This document shows positions 6,065-11,813 of a DNA stretch of 11,813 bases, one piece after another (the first letter of the stretch is position 1; each line of letters begins with the position of its first letter). Below the pieces are notes generated by a model. That model saw only the letters and a program-made list of their open reading frames with translations. It did no database searches and was not told the origin of the DNA. A program made the position numbers and the translations under genes. This DNA is from Porphyromonadaceae bacterium (GTDB taxonomy: Bacteria > Bacteroidota > Bacteroidia > Bacteroidales > CAMTPD01), in contig DLYT01000163.1 of the NCBI GenBank assembly GCA_003447595.1, positions 934-12,746 of the forward strand, given 5' to 3'.

Positions 6065-6793
6065 ATGGAGCATTATCCCATTCTTGTTTTGTCGGACATC
6101 CATCTAGGCTCTGAATATTCGCGTTACGAAGACGTAATCTCACTTCTTGAAAAAGTAAAGTGCGACTTACTTATTCTTAATGGCGACATCATTGACGGAT
6201 GGCAACTGCGCAAGTCGATACGCAACCTTAAGCCTGATCACACCCACTTCTTCCGGGTGCTTTTGAAAAAGATAGAAGAGGACAATACGCATATCATTTA
6301 TGTAAAAGGAAACCACGACGACTTTCTCGATCGCGTATTGCCTTTTGAGTTTGCCAACTTCTCTATTGTTTCCGAATACATGCTGCAAACGCCAATCGGA
6401 CGGTATTACGTCACGCACGGCGATGTATTCGACAGCATTACCACACAAACCAAATGGCTTGCCCAACTTGGCGATGTGGGGTTCACGCTACTACTACATC
6501 TCTACAAGTATTATAACAAATACAGAATCAAACGAGGAAAACCATATTTGTCAGTATCGCAAAAGGTGAAAACGAAAGTTAAGTCGGCCGTTTCATATAT
6601 TTCCGACTTCGAAGAGAAGCTGGTCACCATTGCCCGAATTAAGAAGGCCAACGGTGTGATCTGCGGACACATTCACCATCCTGCCAATCAATACTACAAT
6701 GAAATCCATTATCTAAATTCGGGCGATTGGGTGGAAAACAGAACGGCATTGGTTTTTACATATGAAGATAAGTGGGAGGTTATCAACAAATGA
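6065..6793 (+). CDS. LpxH-like calcineurin-type metallophosphatase
   Basis: The 242-residue product has the complete binuclear metallophosphatase signature: DIHLG (11-15), NGDIIDGW (39-46), GNHDD (82-86), THGD (117-120) and GHIHHP (201-206), followed by NSGDWVEN (218-225). A basic, helix-rich insert (about 140-190; YKYYNKYRIKRGKPYLS) sits between the fourth and fifth motifs, as in the UDP-2,3-diacylglucosamine diphosphatase (LpxH/COG2908) family, where that region binds lipid and membrane. No signal peptide is present, so it probably acts on the inner face of the inner membrane. Calling it LpxH itself would go too far, because Bacteroidota carry paralogues with other phospholipid or sugar-nucleotide substrates. 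The ATG at 6065 is chosen for its Shine-Dalgarno sequence and because the family motif starts 10 residues in. Its stop overlaps the next gene's start by 4 bases, which ties its job to that glycosyltransferase. Confidence 0.85.
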   Translation: MEHYPILVLSDIHLGSEYSRYEDVISLLEKVKCDLLILNGDIIDGWQLRKSIRNLKPDHTHFFRVLLKKIEEDNTHIIYVKGNHDDFLDRVLPFEFANFSIVSEYMLQTPIGRYYVTHGDVFDSITTQTKWLAQLGDVGFTLLLHLYKYYNKYRIKRGKPYLSVSQKVKTKVKSAVSYISDFEEKLVTIARIKKANGVICGHIHHPANQYYNEIHYLNSGDWVENRTALVFTYEDKWEVINK

Positions 6794-7881
6794 AAATACT
6801 ATTTATTGTTCAAGGCGAAGGGCGGGGGCATCTCACCCAAGCCATCTCGATGGCACAGATTGTGCGCGACAACAACTTCGAACTGGTGGGCGTGCTCGTG
6901 GGAAAAAGCAAGCATCGTGAATTGCCTCACTTCTTCCGGCAACGAATCAATGCCCCAATTAAGACTTTCGAAAGTCCGAACTTCTTGCCTACTCCACAGG
7001 GTCGTTCGGCCAGTATAACCAAAAGTGTTGTCGGAAACTTATCGTTGATACCGCACTTTATCAACAGCATCTTATTTATCCGTAAAGAGATTCAGGAAGC
7101 CAAGCCCGATGTGGTCATCAACTTTTACGAACTACTCACCGGTATTACCTATGCGATCTTTCGCCCCGAGACTCCGCTTGTTTGCATCGCGCATCAATAT
7201 ATATTCCTGCATCCAGACTATCAGTTTCCCAAGTGCAACCCCGTATCCCTCGGATTACTTAAGTTATTTACCCGACTCACGGCCATTGGTGCCGAAAAGA
7301 AGCTTGCCCTCTCGATACGGCCCATGCAACAGCCTTTCGATACAAAGCTTTCGGTAGTTCCGCCTTTATTACGCAACGAAGTTTTTAAACTGAAGCCGCA
7401 AAAAGGAAATTACCTGCACGGCTATTTGCTCAACAGCGGATTCAGAAATGAACTTGAAGCATGGCACAAACGCGAACCCAATCAGCAAACCGAAATATTC
7501 TGGGAGCATGAAGCTGCCTCGCCACACCCCCAACTTCATTACCATCCGCTTCACGATAAAAAGTTTCTTTCCTACATGGCCGGATGCAAAGGCTACATTA
7601 CTACCGCCGGCTTCGAATCGGTATGCGAAGCTGCCTATCTGGAAAAGCCCGTATTCATGGTTCCTACCCACATTGAGCAGGCATGCAATGCACACGACGC
7701 AGCACTTCATGGCATCGGAAAAGCATCTGCACACTTCGATCTCGATGGCTTTACCCGATACATCAATGATTACCAACCACATAAAGAACTAAAAACGTGG
7801 ATACAGCAAGGACAATTCGCGATCACAAATGAGCTAATTACAGTTTTGAAGGCAAAAAACGGCATGTTTGTTTTCAACTAA
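6790..7881 (+). CDS. GT-B glycosyltransferase, MurG/MJ1255-like
   Basis: This 363-residue protein looks like a two-domain GT-B enzyme that moves a sugar from a nucleotide donor to an envelope acceptor. The N-terminal domain opens with MKILFIVQGEGRGHLTQA; the GEGRGH loop (9-14) corresponds to the glycine-rich acceptor loop of MurG-like enzymes. AHQYIF (134-139) is also typical of this group. In the C-terminal domain TTAGFESVCEAAYLEKPVFMVP (271-292) is the donor-binding loop and helix, with E276 and E280 candidates for sugar contact, and EQACNA (296-301) follows. I place it in the family often called glycosyltransferase 1_3 (MJ1255-like). The start is ATG 6790, which overlaps the phosphatase stop as ATGA with GGGAGG 11 bases upstream; the frame is open further left, but those codons lie inside the phosphatase gene. 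There is no signal peptide. Together with the LpxH-like partner, a glycolipid pathway is a fair inference; donor and acceptor are unknown. Confidence 0.85.
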   Translation: MKILFIVQGEGRGHLTQAISMAQIVRDNNFELVGVLVGKSKHRELPHFFRQRINAPIKTFESPNFLPTPQGRSASITKSVVGNLSLIPHFINSILFIRKEIQEAKPDVVINFYELLTGITYAIFRPETPLVCIAHQYIFLHPDYQFPKCNPVSLGLLKLFTRLTAIGAEKKLALSIRPMQQPFDTKLSVVPPLLRNEVFKLKPQKGNYLHGYLLNSGFRNELEAWHKREPNQQTEIFWEHEAASPHPQLHYHPLHDKKFLSYMAGCKGYITTAGFESVCEAAYLEKPVFMVPTHIEQACNAHDAALHGIGKASAHFDLDGFTRYINDYQPHKELKTWIQQGQFAITNELITVLKAKNGMFVFN

Positions 7882-8030
7882 GCACCTATACAAAAAGCAC
7901 TTAACCTTAAAACCCTAAAAAGGCCTCAAAAAGTTTTCAATGAAGAATTTTGATGTCTGCAAGCCGAACACTTCGTAACCAGCTGAAAACAAAGCATGTC
8001 GTAGTAGTGCTGCCGCCCATTATATTGTAG

Positions 8031-8063
8031 AAAAAAAACGAGTTCGATATAACACCAACTCGT
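8031..8063 (-). terminator. Intrinsic terminator pointing left (minus strand), without an obvious gene
   Basis: On the minus strand ACGAGTT (8063-8057) and AACTCGT (8044-8038) form a 7-bp stem with a 12-base loop, followed at once by a run of eight T (8038-8031, the first shared with the stem). On the plus strand no T-run follows the hairpin, so it faces left. No minus-strand gene or promoter is seen to its right, so it either ends an unrecognised small RNA, blocks antisense read-through, or is a chance structure in the broken gene. Confidence 0.5.
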
Positions 8064-8125
8064 CAACACGGTACAGTTACGACGAGGTTTGCGAAATCTT
8101 ACGGCAAAAGTTGGACGAGGTGAAG

Positions 8126-8156
8126 ACGCAAATCAAAAAAATGATTAGATTTGCGT
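8126..8156. promoter_or_regulatory. 9-bp inverted repeat overlapping a -7 element before the DUF4831 gene
   Basis: ACGCAAATC (8126-8134) and GATTTGCGT (8148-8156) are exact inverted copies around a 13-base centre. TAGATTTG (8146-8153) within it fits the TAnnTTTG -7 consensus and would start transcription near 8160, just before ATG 8171. No TTTG or TTG is found at the matching -33 distance, so the promoter is weak or needs an activator. The repeat could be its operator. Confidence 0.45.
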
Positions 8157-8170
8157 AAACTTGTTTTGCA

Positions 8171-9259
8171 ATGAGAAAAATCAGCAATTATATGAAACAT
8201 CTGGCTCTATTGCTAGGCGCACTACTTACTACTCAAGCTTTTGCTCAAACGAAAGTGACTAAGAACAGTGCCGTAAAAAGCAATAACTACGGAGTTACTT
8301 ACATCCTTCCACAAACATCTTTGATTGTCGACGCTGCTGTAACGAAAGTAACGCGTCAGGCAGGTCCGTACTACAAATATGCCGAGCGATTGCTAGGTAT
8401 CAAAGACGCAATCACCGAAAGCGAAGTATATTACGAACTAGGCAAAGTAAACGTAATCAACAAGGGTGTACCTGATCCAAACAGATCGTATACGGTAGAA
8501 TTAAAGAGCGGCACCTATGCTCCGTTTGTCTATCTTACCGAAGACGGATTGCTTTGTACCATCAACGCGGAGTATACTCCCGAAGAACTTGATTCGAATA
8601 AAAAGAAACAAAGCATCAACAACGAAACAACTGTAGAAAATACATCCGTATATACAGAAGAACTATTGATGGCGGGCTCTACTGCAAAGATGGCCGAGGT
8701 TGCTGCAAAGCAAATCTACCGCATCCGCGAAAGCCGCATGAATATTCTTACCGGTGAAGCCGACAACCTTCCACCCGATGGCGAAGCGATGAAGCTTGTA
8801 ATCAAAGAACTTGAACAACAAGAGCAAGCATTGGTAAATTTGTTTGCAGGTGTTACTACCAAAGAAGTAATGCACAAAGAGTTTGTTGTGAATCCGGTTG
8901 AAGATATCGCGAAATCGATTGTATTCCGATTCTCTTCGAAACTAGGCGTTGTTCCTGCCGACGATCTTGGCGGAATGCCGGTTTACCTAAGTTTGAATCA
9001 ACTCGACAAGCAACCTCCTCTCGATGCAAAAGAGCTTGAAAAGAAAGAGAAGTCTCTAAAAGGAATCGTTTACAACGTTCCGGGCAAAGCACTTCTTACC
9101 ATTGCGATGGGCAAGCAAACACTGTTGAAAGAAGAAGTAATGGTTACACAGTTCGGAACACACGAATCGTTGACTCCGAAAATGTTTGAAGACAAAAAAG
9201 CTCCTGTTAAGGTTTACTTCTATCCCGAAACCGGCGCAATCAAGCAAATCATTCAATAG
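8171..9259 (+). CDS. DUF4831 family secreted protein
   Basis: I recognise this as a DUF4831 protein, a family common in Bacteroidales with no established biochemical role. The 362-residue precursor has a signal peptide: basic start, hydrophobic core LALLLGALL (11-19), and a probable cut in QAFAQ after A25. The mature part contains family-typical segments NNYGVTYILPQTSLIVDAAVTK (38-59), YYKYAERLLGI (67-77), KGVPDPNRSY (98-107) and APFVYLTEDGLLCTINAEYTPEE (117-139). There is no lipobox, so a periplasmic or outer-membrane-associated location is likely. Two starts are possible, ATG 8171 and ATG 8192 (MKHLALLLGALL); both give a working signal, and the second gives the more typical length. A -7-like element lies at 8146-8153 and an intrinsic terminator follows at 9314-9353, so it appears to be a single-gene unit. 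Its function cannot be read from the sequence. Confidence 0.9.
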   Translation: MRKISNYMKHLALLLGALLTTQAFAQTKVTKNSAVKSNNYGVTYILPQTSLIVDAAVTKVTRQAGPYYKYAERLLGIKDAITESEVYYELGKVNVINKGVPDPNRSYTVELKSGTYAPFVYLTEDGLLCTINAEYTPEELDSNKKKQSINNETTVENTSVYTEELLMAGSTAKMAEVAAKQIYRIRESRMNILTGEADNLPPDGEAMKLVIKELEQQEQALVNLFAGVTTKEVMHKEFVVNPVEDIAKSIVFRFSSKLGVVPADDLGGMPVYLSLNQLDKQPPLDAKELEKKEKSLKGIVYNVPGKALLTIAMGKQTLLKEEVMVTQFGTHESLTPKMFEDKKAPVKVYFYPETGAIKQIIQ

Positions 9260-9313
9260 TTTCGTTGAATTAGTTCAAGAAAACAGAAAAGCTTATTATT
9301 TAATACGTACATG

Positions 9314-9353
9314 AATCCCGGATTTGTCCTGCCACGATAAATTCGGGATTTTT
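9314..9353 (+). terminator. Rho-independent terminator of the DUF4831 gene
   Basis: AATCCCGGATTT (9314-9325) pairs with AAATTCGGGATT (9339-9350) over 12 bp, with one G-T pair, around a 13-base loop. The second arm ends in TTTTT (9349-9353). It lies 54 bases after the stop codon. Confidence 0.88.
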
Positions 9354-9369
9354 AGTTTGTAAATAGCTA

Positions 9370-9398
9370 TTACAATTCATTAAAGCGTGAAATTGTAA
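9370..9398. promoter_or_regulatory. Inverted repeat at the beta-mannosidase promoter, possible operator
   Basis: TTACAATT (9370-9377) and AATTGTAA (9391-9398) are exact inverted copies with a 13-base centre; the pairing extends by CA/TG across a one-base bulge. The right half covers the probable -33 word ATTG (9392-9395). A dimeric regulator bound here would compete with polymerase. The repeat could also fold in RNA, but it lies upstream of the predicted transcript start. Confidence 0.45.
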
Positions 9399-9425
9399 CA
9401 TTTTCGCCACGATACTGTAAATTTG
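9392..9425 (+). promoter_or_regulatory. Bacteroides-type promoter of the beta-mannosidase gene
   Basis: TAAATTTG (9418-9425) fits the TAnnTTTG -7 consensus. ATTG (9392-9395) lies 22 bases upstream as a slightly distant -33 element. The transcript would start near 9432, about 39 bases before ATG 9471. Confidence 0.65.
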
Positions 9426-9470
9426 TATTAAACAGAAACATAAGCTAAAAGAATATATACTGTGAAATTT

Positions 9471-11813
9471 ATGAATAAGATTAAATCGCTCGTAGTGGGC
9501 TTGTGTGCGGTAAGTGCCTCGGCATTCGCACAAGAAGCAACGACACGACTTATCAACCTCGACAGCGGATGGCAATTTACCGAAGCACGTCAGGACAAAT
9601 GGCAAGATGCAACCGTACCGGGTACCGTACATCAAGACTTGTTACGTTTAAAGGAACTTCCCGATCCGTTTTACAGAACCAACGAAGAGAAGATTCAATG
9701 GGTAGAAGACCGTGACTGGGAATATCGTAAAACCTTTACCGTAACGGCCGAAGAGTTGAAATACCAAGGCGCGATGCTTGAGTTTAAAGGACTCGACACC
9801 TATGCGGACGTGTACCTAAACGGTTCGTTGATTGTGAAAGCCGAAAACATGTTTGTGGCATACGAGGCTTCGGTAAAAGATGTATTGCGCGAAGGCGAAA
9901 ACCGTTTGCACATCTACTTCTACTCTCCTATCAACAAAACGCTTCCGCAGTGGGAAAGCAATGGATTCGATTATCCGGCAGACAACGATCACCACGACAA
10001 GCATACCAGCATCTTTACCCGCAAAGCTCCGTATCATTACGGTTGGGACTGGGGTATCCGTATGGTGGGTGTAGGTATCTGGCGTCCGGTAGAGTTGAAA
10101 CTATTCAACGTAGCCGAGATTGAAGACTACTTGGTAAAACAAAATAAAATCAGCAGCGACCTTGCTTCGGTTACGAATGTGCTCGAAGTAAACTCGATCG
10201 AAAAAGAAAACACGCCGGCAGAGGTTGTGTTCTCATGCTCATTGAATGGCAAAGAGGTTTTACTGGATAAGAAAGCCGTAACCTTACAGCAGGGTCTTAA
10301 CAAAGTAGAAGCAGACATGAACATCTCAAAACCGGAGTTGTGGATGCCTGTGGGCTGGGGCAACCCGACTTTGTATGACTTCAAAGCGGAAGTGATCGCA
10401 AAAGATCAAATCATTGCGTCGACCAGTCACCGCATTGGCTTGCGTACGGTTAAGGTTGTGAACGAACGCGACGAGCACGGCAAATCGTACTACTTCGAAG
10501 TAAACGGCAAACCGCTATTTGCAAAGGGATCAAACTACATTCCGAACGATATCATCCTGACGAACGTTACCAAGGAAACATACGACCGTTTGTTCCGCGA
10601 CGTAAAAGAAGCCAACATGAACATGATTCGTGTATGGGGTGGTGGTATCTATGAAGACGACTATTTCTATCAATTGGCCGACGAAAACGGTATTCTTGTA
10701 TGGCAAGACTTTATGTTTGCTTGTACGGCTTACCCTTCAGACCCTGCATTCTTGAAGAATGTAGAACAAGAGGCCGACTATAACATCAAGCGTTTGCGCA
10801 ACCACCCAAGTATTGCGATGTGGTGCGGAAACAATGAGATTCTCGAAGGTATTCGCTATTGGGGATGGGAAAACCGTCTTACCGAAGCGCAACACAAAGG
10901 TATGTTCAACGGATACGACAAACTATTCCGCGAGCTATTGCCTGAACGCGTAGAAGAGCTGGATCCAAACCGCTTTTACGTACACAGTTCGCCCGACTCG
11001 GCAAACTGGGGTCGTCCCGAAGGTTGGGGCTGGGGAGACAGTCACTATTGGGGAGTATGGTATGGCCAACAACCTTTCGAGGTATTGGATACAAACCTTC
11101 CTCGTTTCATGAGTGAGTTCGGTTTCGAAGCATTCCCTGAAATGAAAGTGATCTCTACCTTCGCAGAGCCGGAAGACTATGCGTTGGAATCGGAAGTAAT
11201 GAAAGCGCACCAAAAGAGTAGCACCGGTAACTCGATCATCCGCACCTACATGGATATGTACTACCATGTACCGGAAGACTTTGAAGATTTCGTGTACGTA
11301 GGACTTGTATTGCAAGGACAAGGTATGCGCCATGGTTTCGAGGCTCACCGCCGCAACCGCCCTTATACAATGGGAACGCTTTACTGGCAGTTGAACGACA
11401 GTTGGCCGGTGGTATCATGGTCGAGCATCGACTACTTCGGAAACTGGAAAGCTTTGCATTACCAGGCACAACGCGCGTTTGCTCCGGTATTTATCAACGC
11501 GTTTGAAGAAAACGGCAAACTAAACTACTACCTGATTTCCGACGAGTTGGAAGATCGTAACAACCTGACACTCGAAACGAAACTAATCGACTTCAACGGT
11601 AAAGTATTGAAGAAAGATTCGAAGAAGGTAAACATGCCGGCAAACACATCGACATTGGTTTGGTCGCAAGACTCGGCCTCGATCGTAACGCCCGATCAGC
11701 GCAACAATACGCTTATGCTTCTTACCTTGAAAGACAGCAAGGGCAAAGAACTTAACGAGCAGATCTTCTACTTCGAGAAACCGAAAGATCTGAACTTGCC
11801 TGAAACAACAATC
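9471..11813 (+). CDS. Secreted GH2 beta-mannosidase, 3' end missing
   Basis: The frame is open for 781 codons from ATG 9471 to the window edge. The enzyme removes terminal beta-linked mannose from mannan- or N-glycan-derived oligosaccharides. It has a signal peptide (SLVVGLCAVSASAFA, cut before Q21) without a lipobox, so it is periplasmic or secreted. The order is a galactose-binding-like N-terminal domain (about 25-200, with HYGWDWG at 189-195), an immunoglobulin-like domain, and a TIM barrel containing RVWGGGIYED (387-396), WCGNNE (451-456) and MSEFGFE (547-553). E456 is the likely acid/base and E549 the nucleophile. The 93-residue gap equals what I recall for the Bacteroides thetaiotaomicron enzyme BtMan2A (E462/E555). 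YWQLNDSWPVVSW near the barrel end is also typical. The family is about 850 residues, so the last 70 or so are lost. A promoter and possible operator lie upstream; no SusC/D genes are in view to prove a polysaccharide-utilisation locus. Confidence 0.95.
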   Translation, partial: MNKIKSLVVGLCAVSASAFAQEATTRLINLDSGWQFTEARQDKWQDATVPGTVHQDLLRLKELPDPFYRTNEEKIQWVEDRDWEYRKTFTVTAEELKYQGAMLEFKGLDTYADVYLNGSLIVKAENMFVAYEASVKDVLREGENRLHIYFYSPINKTLPQWESNGFDYPADNDHHDKHTSIFTRKAPYHYGWDWGIRMVGVGIWRPVELKLFNVAEIEDYLVKQNKISSDLASVTNVLEVNSIEKENTPAEVVFSCSLNGKEVLLDKKAVTLQQGLNKVEADMNISKPELWMPVGWGNPTLYDFKAEVIAKDQIIASTSHRIGLRTVKVVNERDEHGKSYYFEVNGKPLFAKGSNYIPNDIILTNVTKETYDRLFRDVKEANMNMIRVWGGGIYEDDYFYQLADENGILVWQDFMFACTAYPSDPAFLKNVEQEADYNIKRLRNHPSIAMWCGNNEILEGIRYWGWENRLTEAQHKGMFNGYDKLFRELLPERVEELDPNRFYVHSSPDSANWGRPEGWGWGDSHYWGVWYGQQPFEVLDTNLPRFMSEFGFEAFPEMKVISTFAEPEDYALESEVMKAHQKSSTGNSIIRTYMDMYYHVPEDFEDFVYVGLVLQGQGMRHGFEAHRRNRPYTMGTLYWQLNDSWPVVSWSSIDYFGNWKALHYQAQRAFAPVFINAFEENGKLNYYLISDELEDRNNLTLETKLIDFNGKVLKKDSKKVNMPANTSTLVWSQDSASIVTPDQRNNTLMLLTLKDSKGKELNEQIFYFEKPKDLNLPETTI

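Larger units (their letters stand above)
7940..8158 (+). pseudogene. Small gene interrupted by one in-frame stop, unknown function
   Basis: From ATG 7940 the frame reads MKNFDVCKPNTS and meets TAA at 7976-7978. The same frame then stays open for 59 codons to TAA 8156-8158. The second part looks like real protein: a basic segment (EKKRVRYNTNSSTRYSY) followed by a charged helix (DEVCEILRQKLDEVKTQIKKM). Apart from the single stop it would be a protein of about 72 residues. The downstream part has no start codon of its own except an ATG 4 codons from the end, so it is most likely a recent pseudogene; a sequencing error at 7976 is the main alternative. I do not recognise the family; the basic part plus helix would suit a small nucleic-acid-binding protein, but that is only an impression. 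It lies between the glycosyltransferase and DUF4831 genes and contains the hairpin at 8031-8063. Confidence 0.45.

Noticed and set aside
6772..6789. 6-residue extension of the glycosyltransferase
   Set aside because: ATG 6790 gives the conserved MKILFIVQGEGRGH start and the usual ATGA coupling.

Overview
The window looks like chromosomal DNA of a member of the Bacteroidota, most likely order Bacteroidales. Four things point there. The promoters match the Bacteroides-type pattern (TTTG or TTG near -33, TAnnTTTG near -7). The gene order hpt-adk-obgE-pgeF is typical of the order. A DUF4831 protein is present. A secreted GH2 beta-mannosidase resembles those of gut and polysaccharide-degrading Bacteroidales. 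I cannot name the genus from sequence alone.

Layout. Positions 1-3043 hold a minus-strand housekeeping operon, read right to left: hpt (purine salvage), adk (adenylate kinase), obgE (ribosome-assembly GTPase) and pgeF (peptidoglycan editing; its 3' end is cut by the window edge). A back-to-back promoter pair (3013-3079) separates it from plus-strand nnr, the bifunctional NAD(P)HX repair enzyme, which ends in a strong intrinsic terminator at 4640-4683. From 4684 to about 5468 there is no convincing intact gene; the stretch carries a degenerate 22-nt tandem repeat, a 14-bp palindrome and a possible relic reading frame. At 5469-5730 lies what looks like a small lipoprotein gene broken by a frameshift.

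Positions 5872-7881 form a plus-strand cluster: an unrecognised 58-residue charged protein, an LpxH-like metallophosphatase with an unusually good Shine-Dalgarno sequence, and a GT-B glycosyltransferase whose start overlaps the phosphatase stop (ATGA). The pair probably makes or remodels an envelope glycolipid, but the substrate is not visible in the sequence. Positions 7940-8158 hold a second small broken gene (one in-frame stop) together with a hairpin plus T-run that reads as a terminator on the minus strand, where no gene is apparent. A secreted DUF4831 protein (8171-9259) with its own terminator follows. Last comes a secreted beta-mannosidase, starting at 9471 and running off the right end, with a promoter and an overlapping inverted repeat.

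The left half is thus core nucleotide, ribosome and wall housekeeping. The right half is envelope and glycan functions separated by eroding intergenic DNA. I see no clear novel multi-gene defence or mobile system. The most unusual signals are the start codon of pgeF buried in a 17-bp hairpin, the orphan minus-strand terminator, and the two small broken genes.
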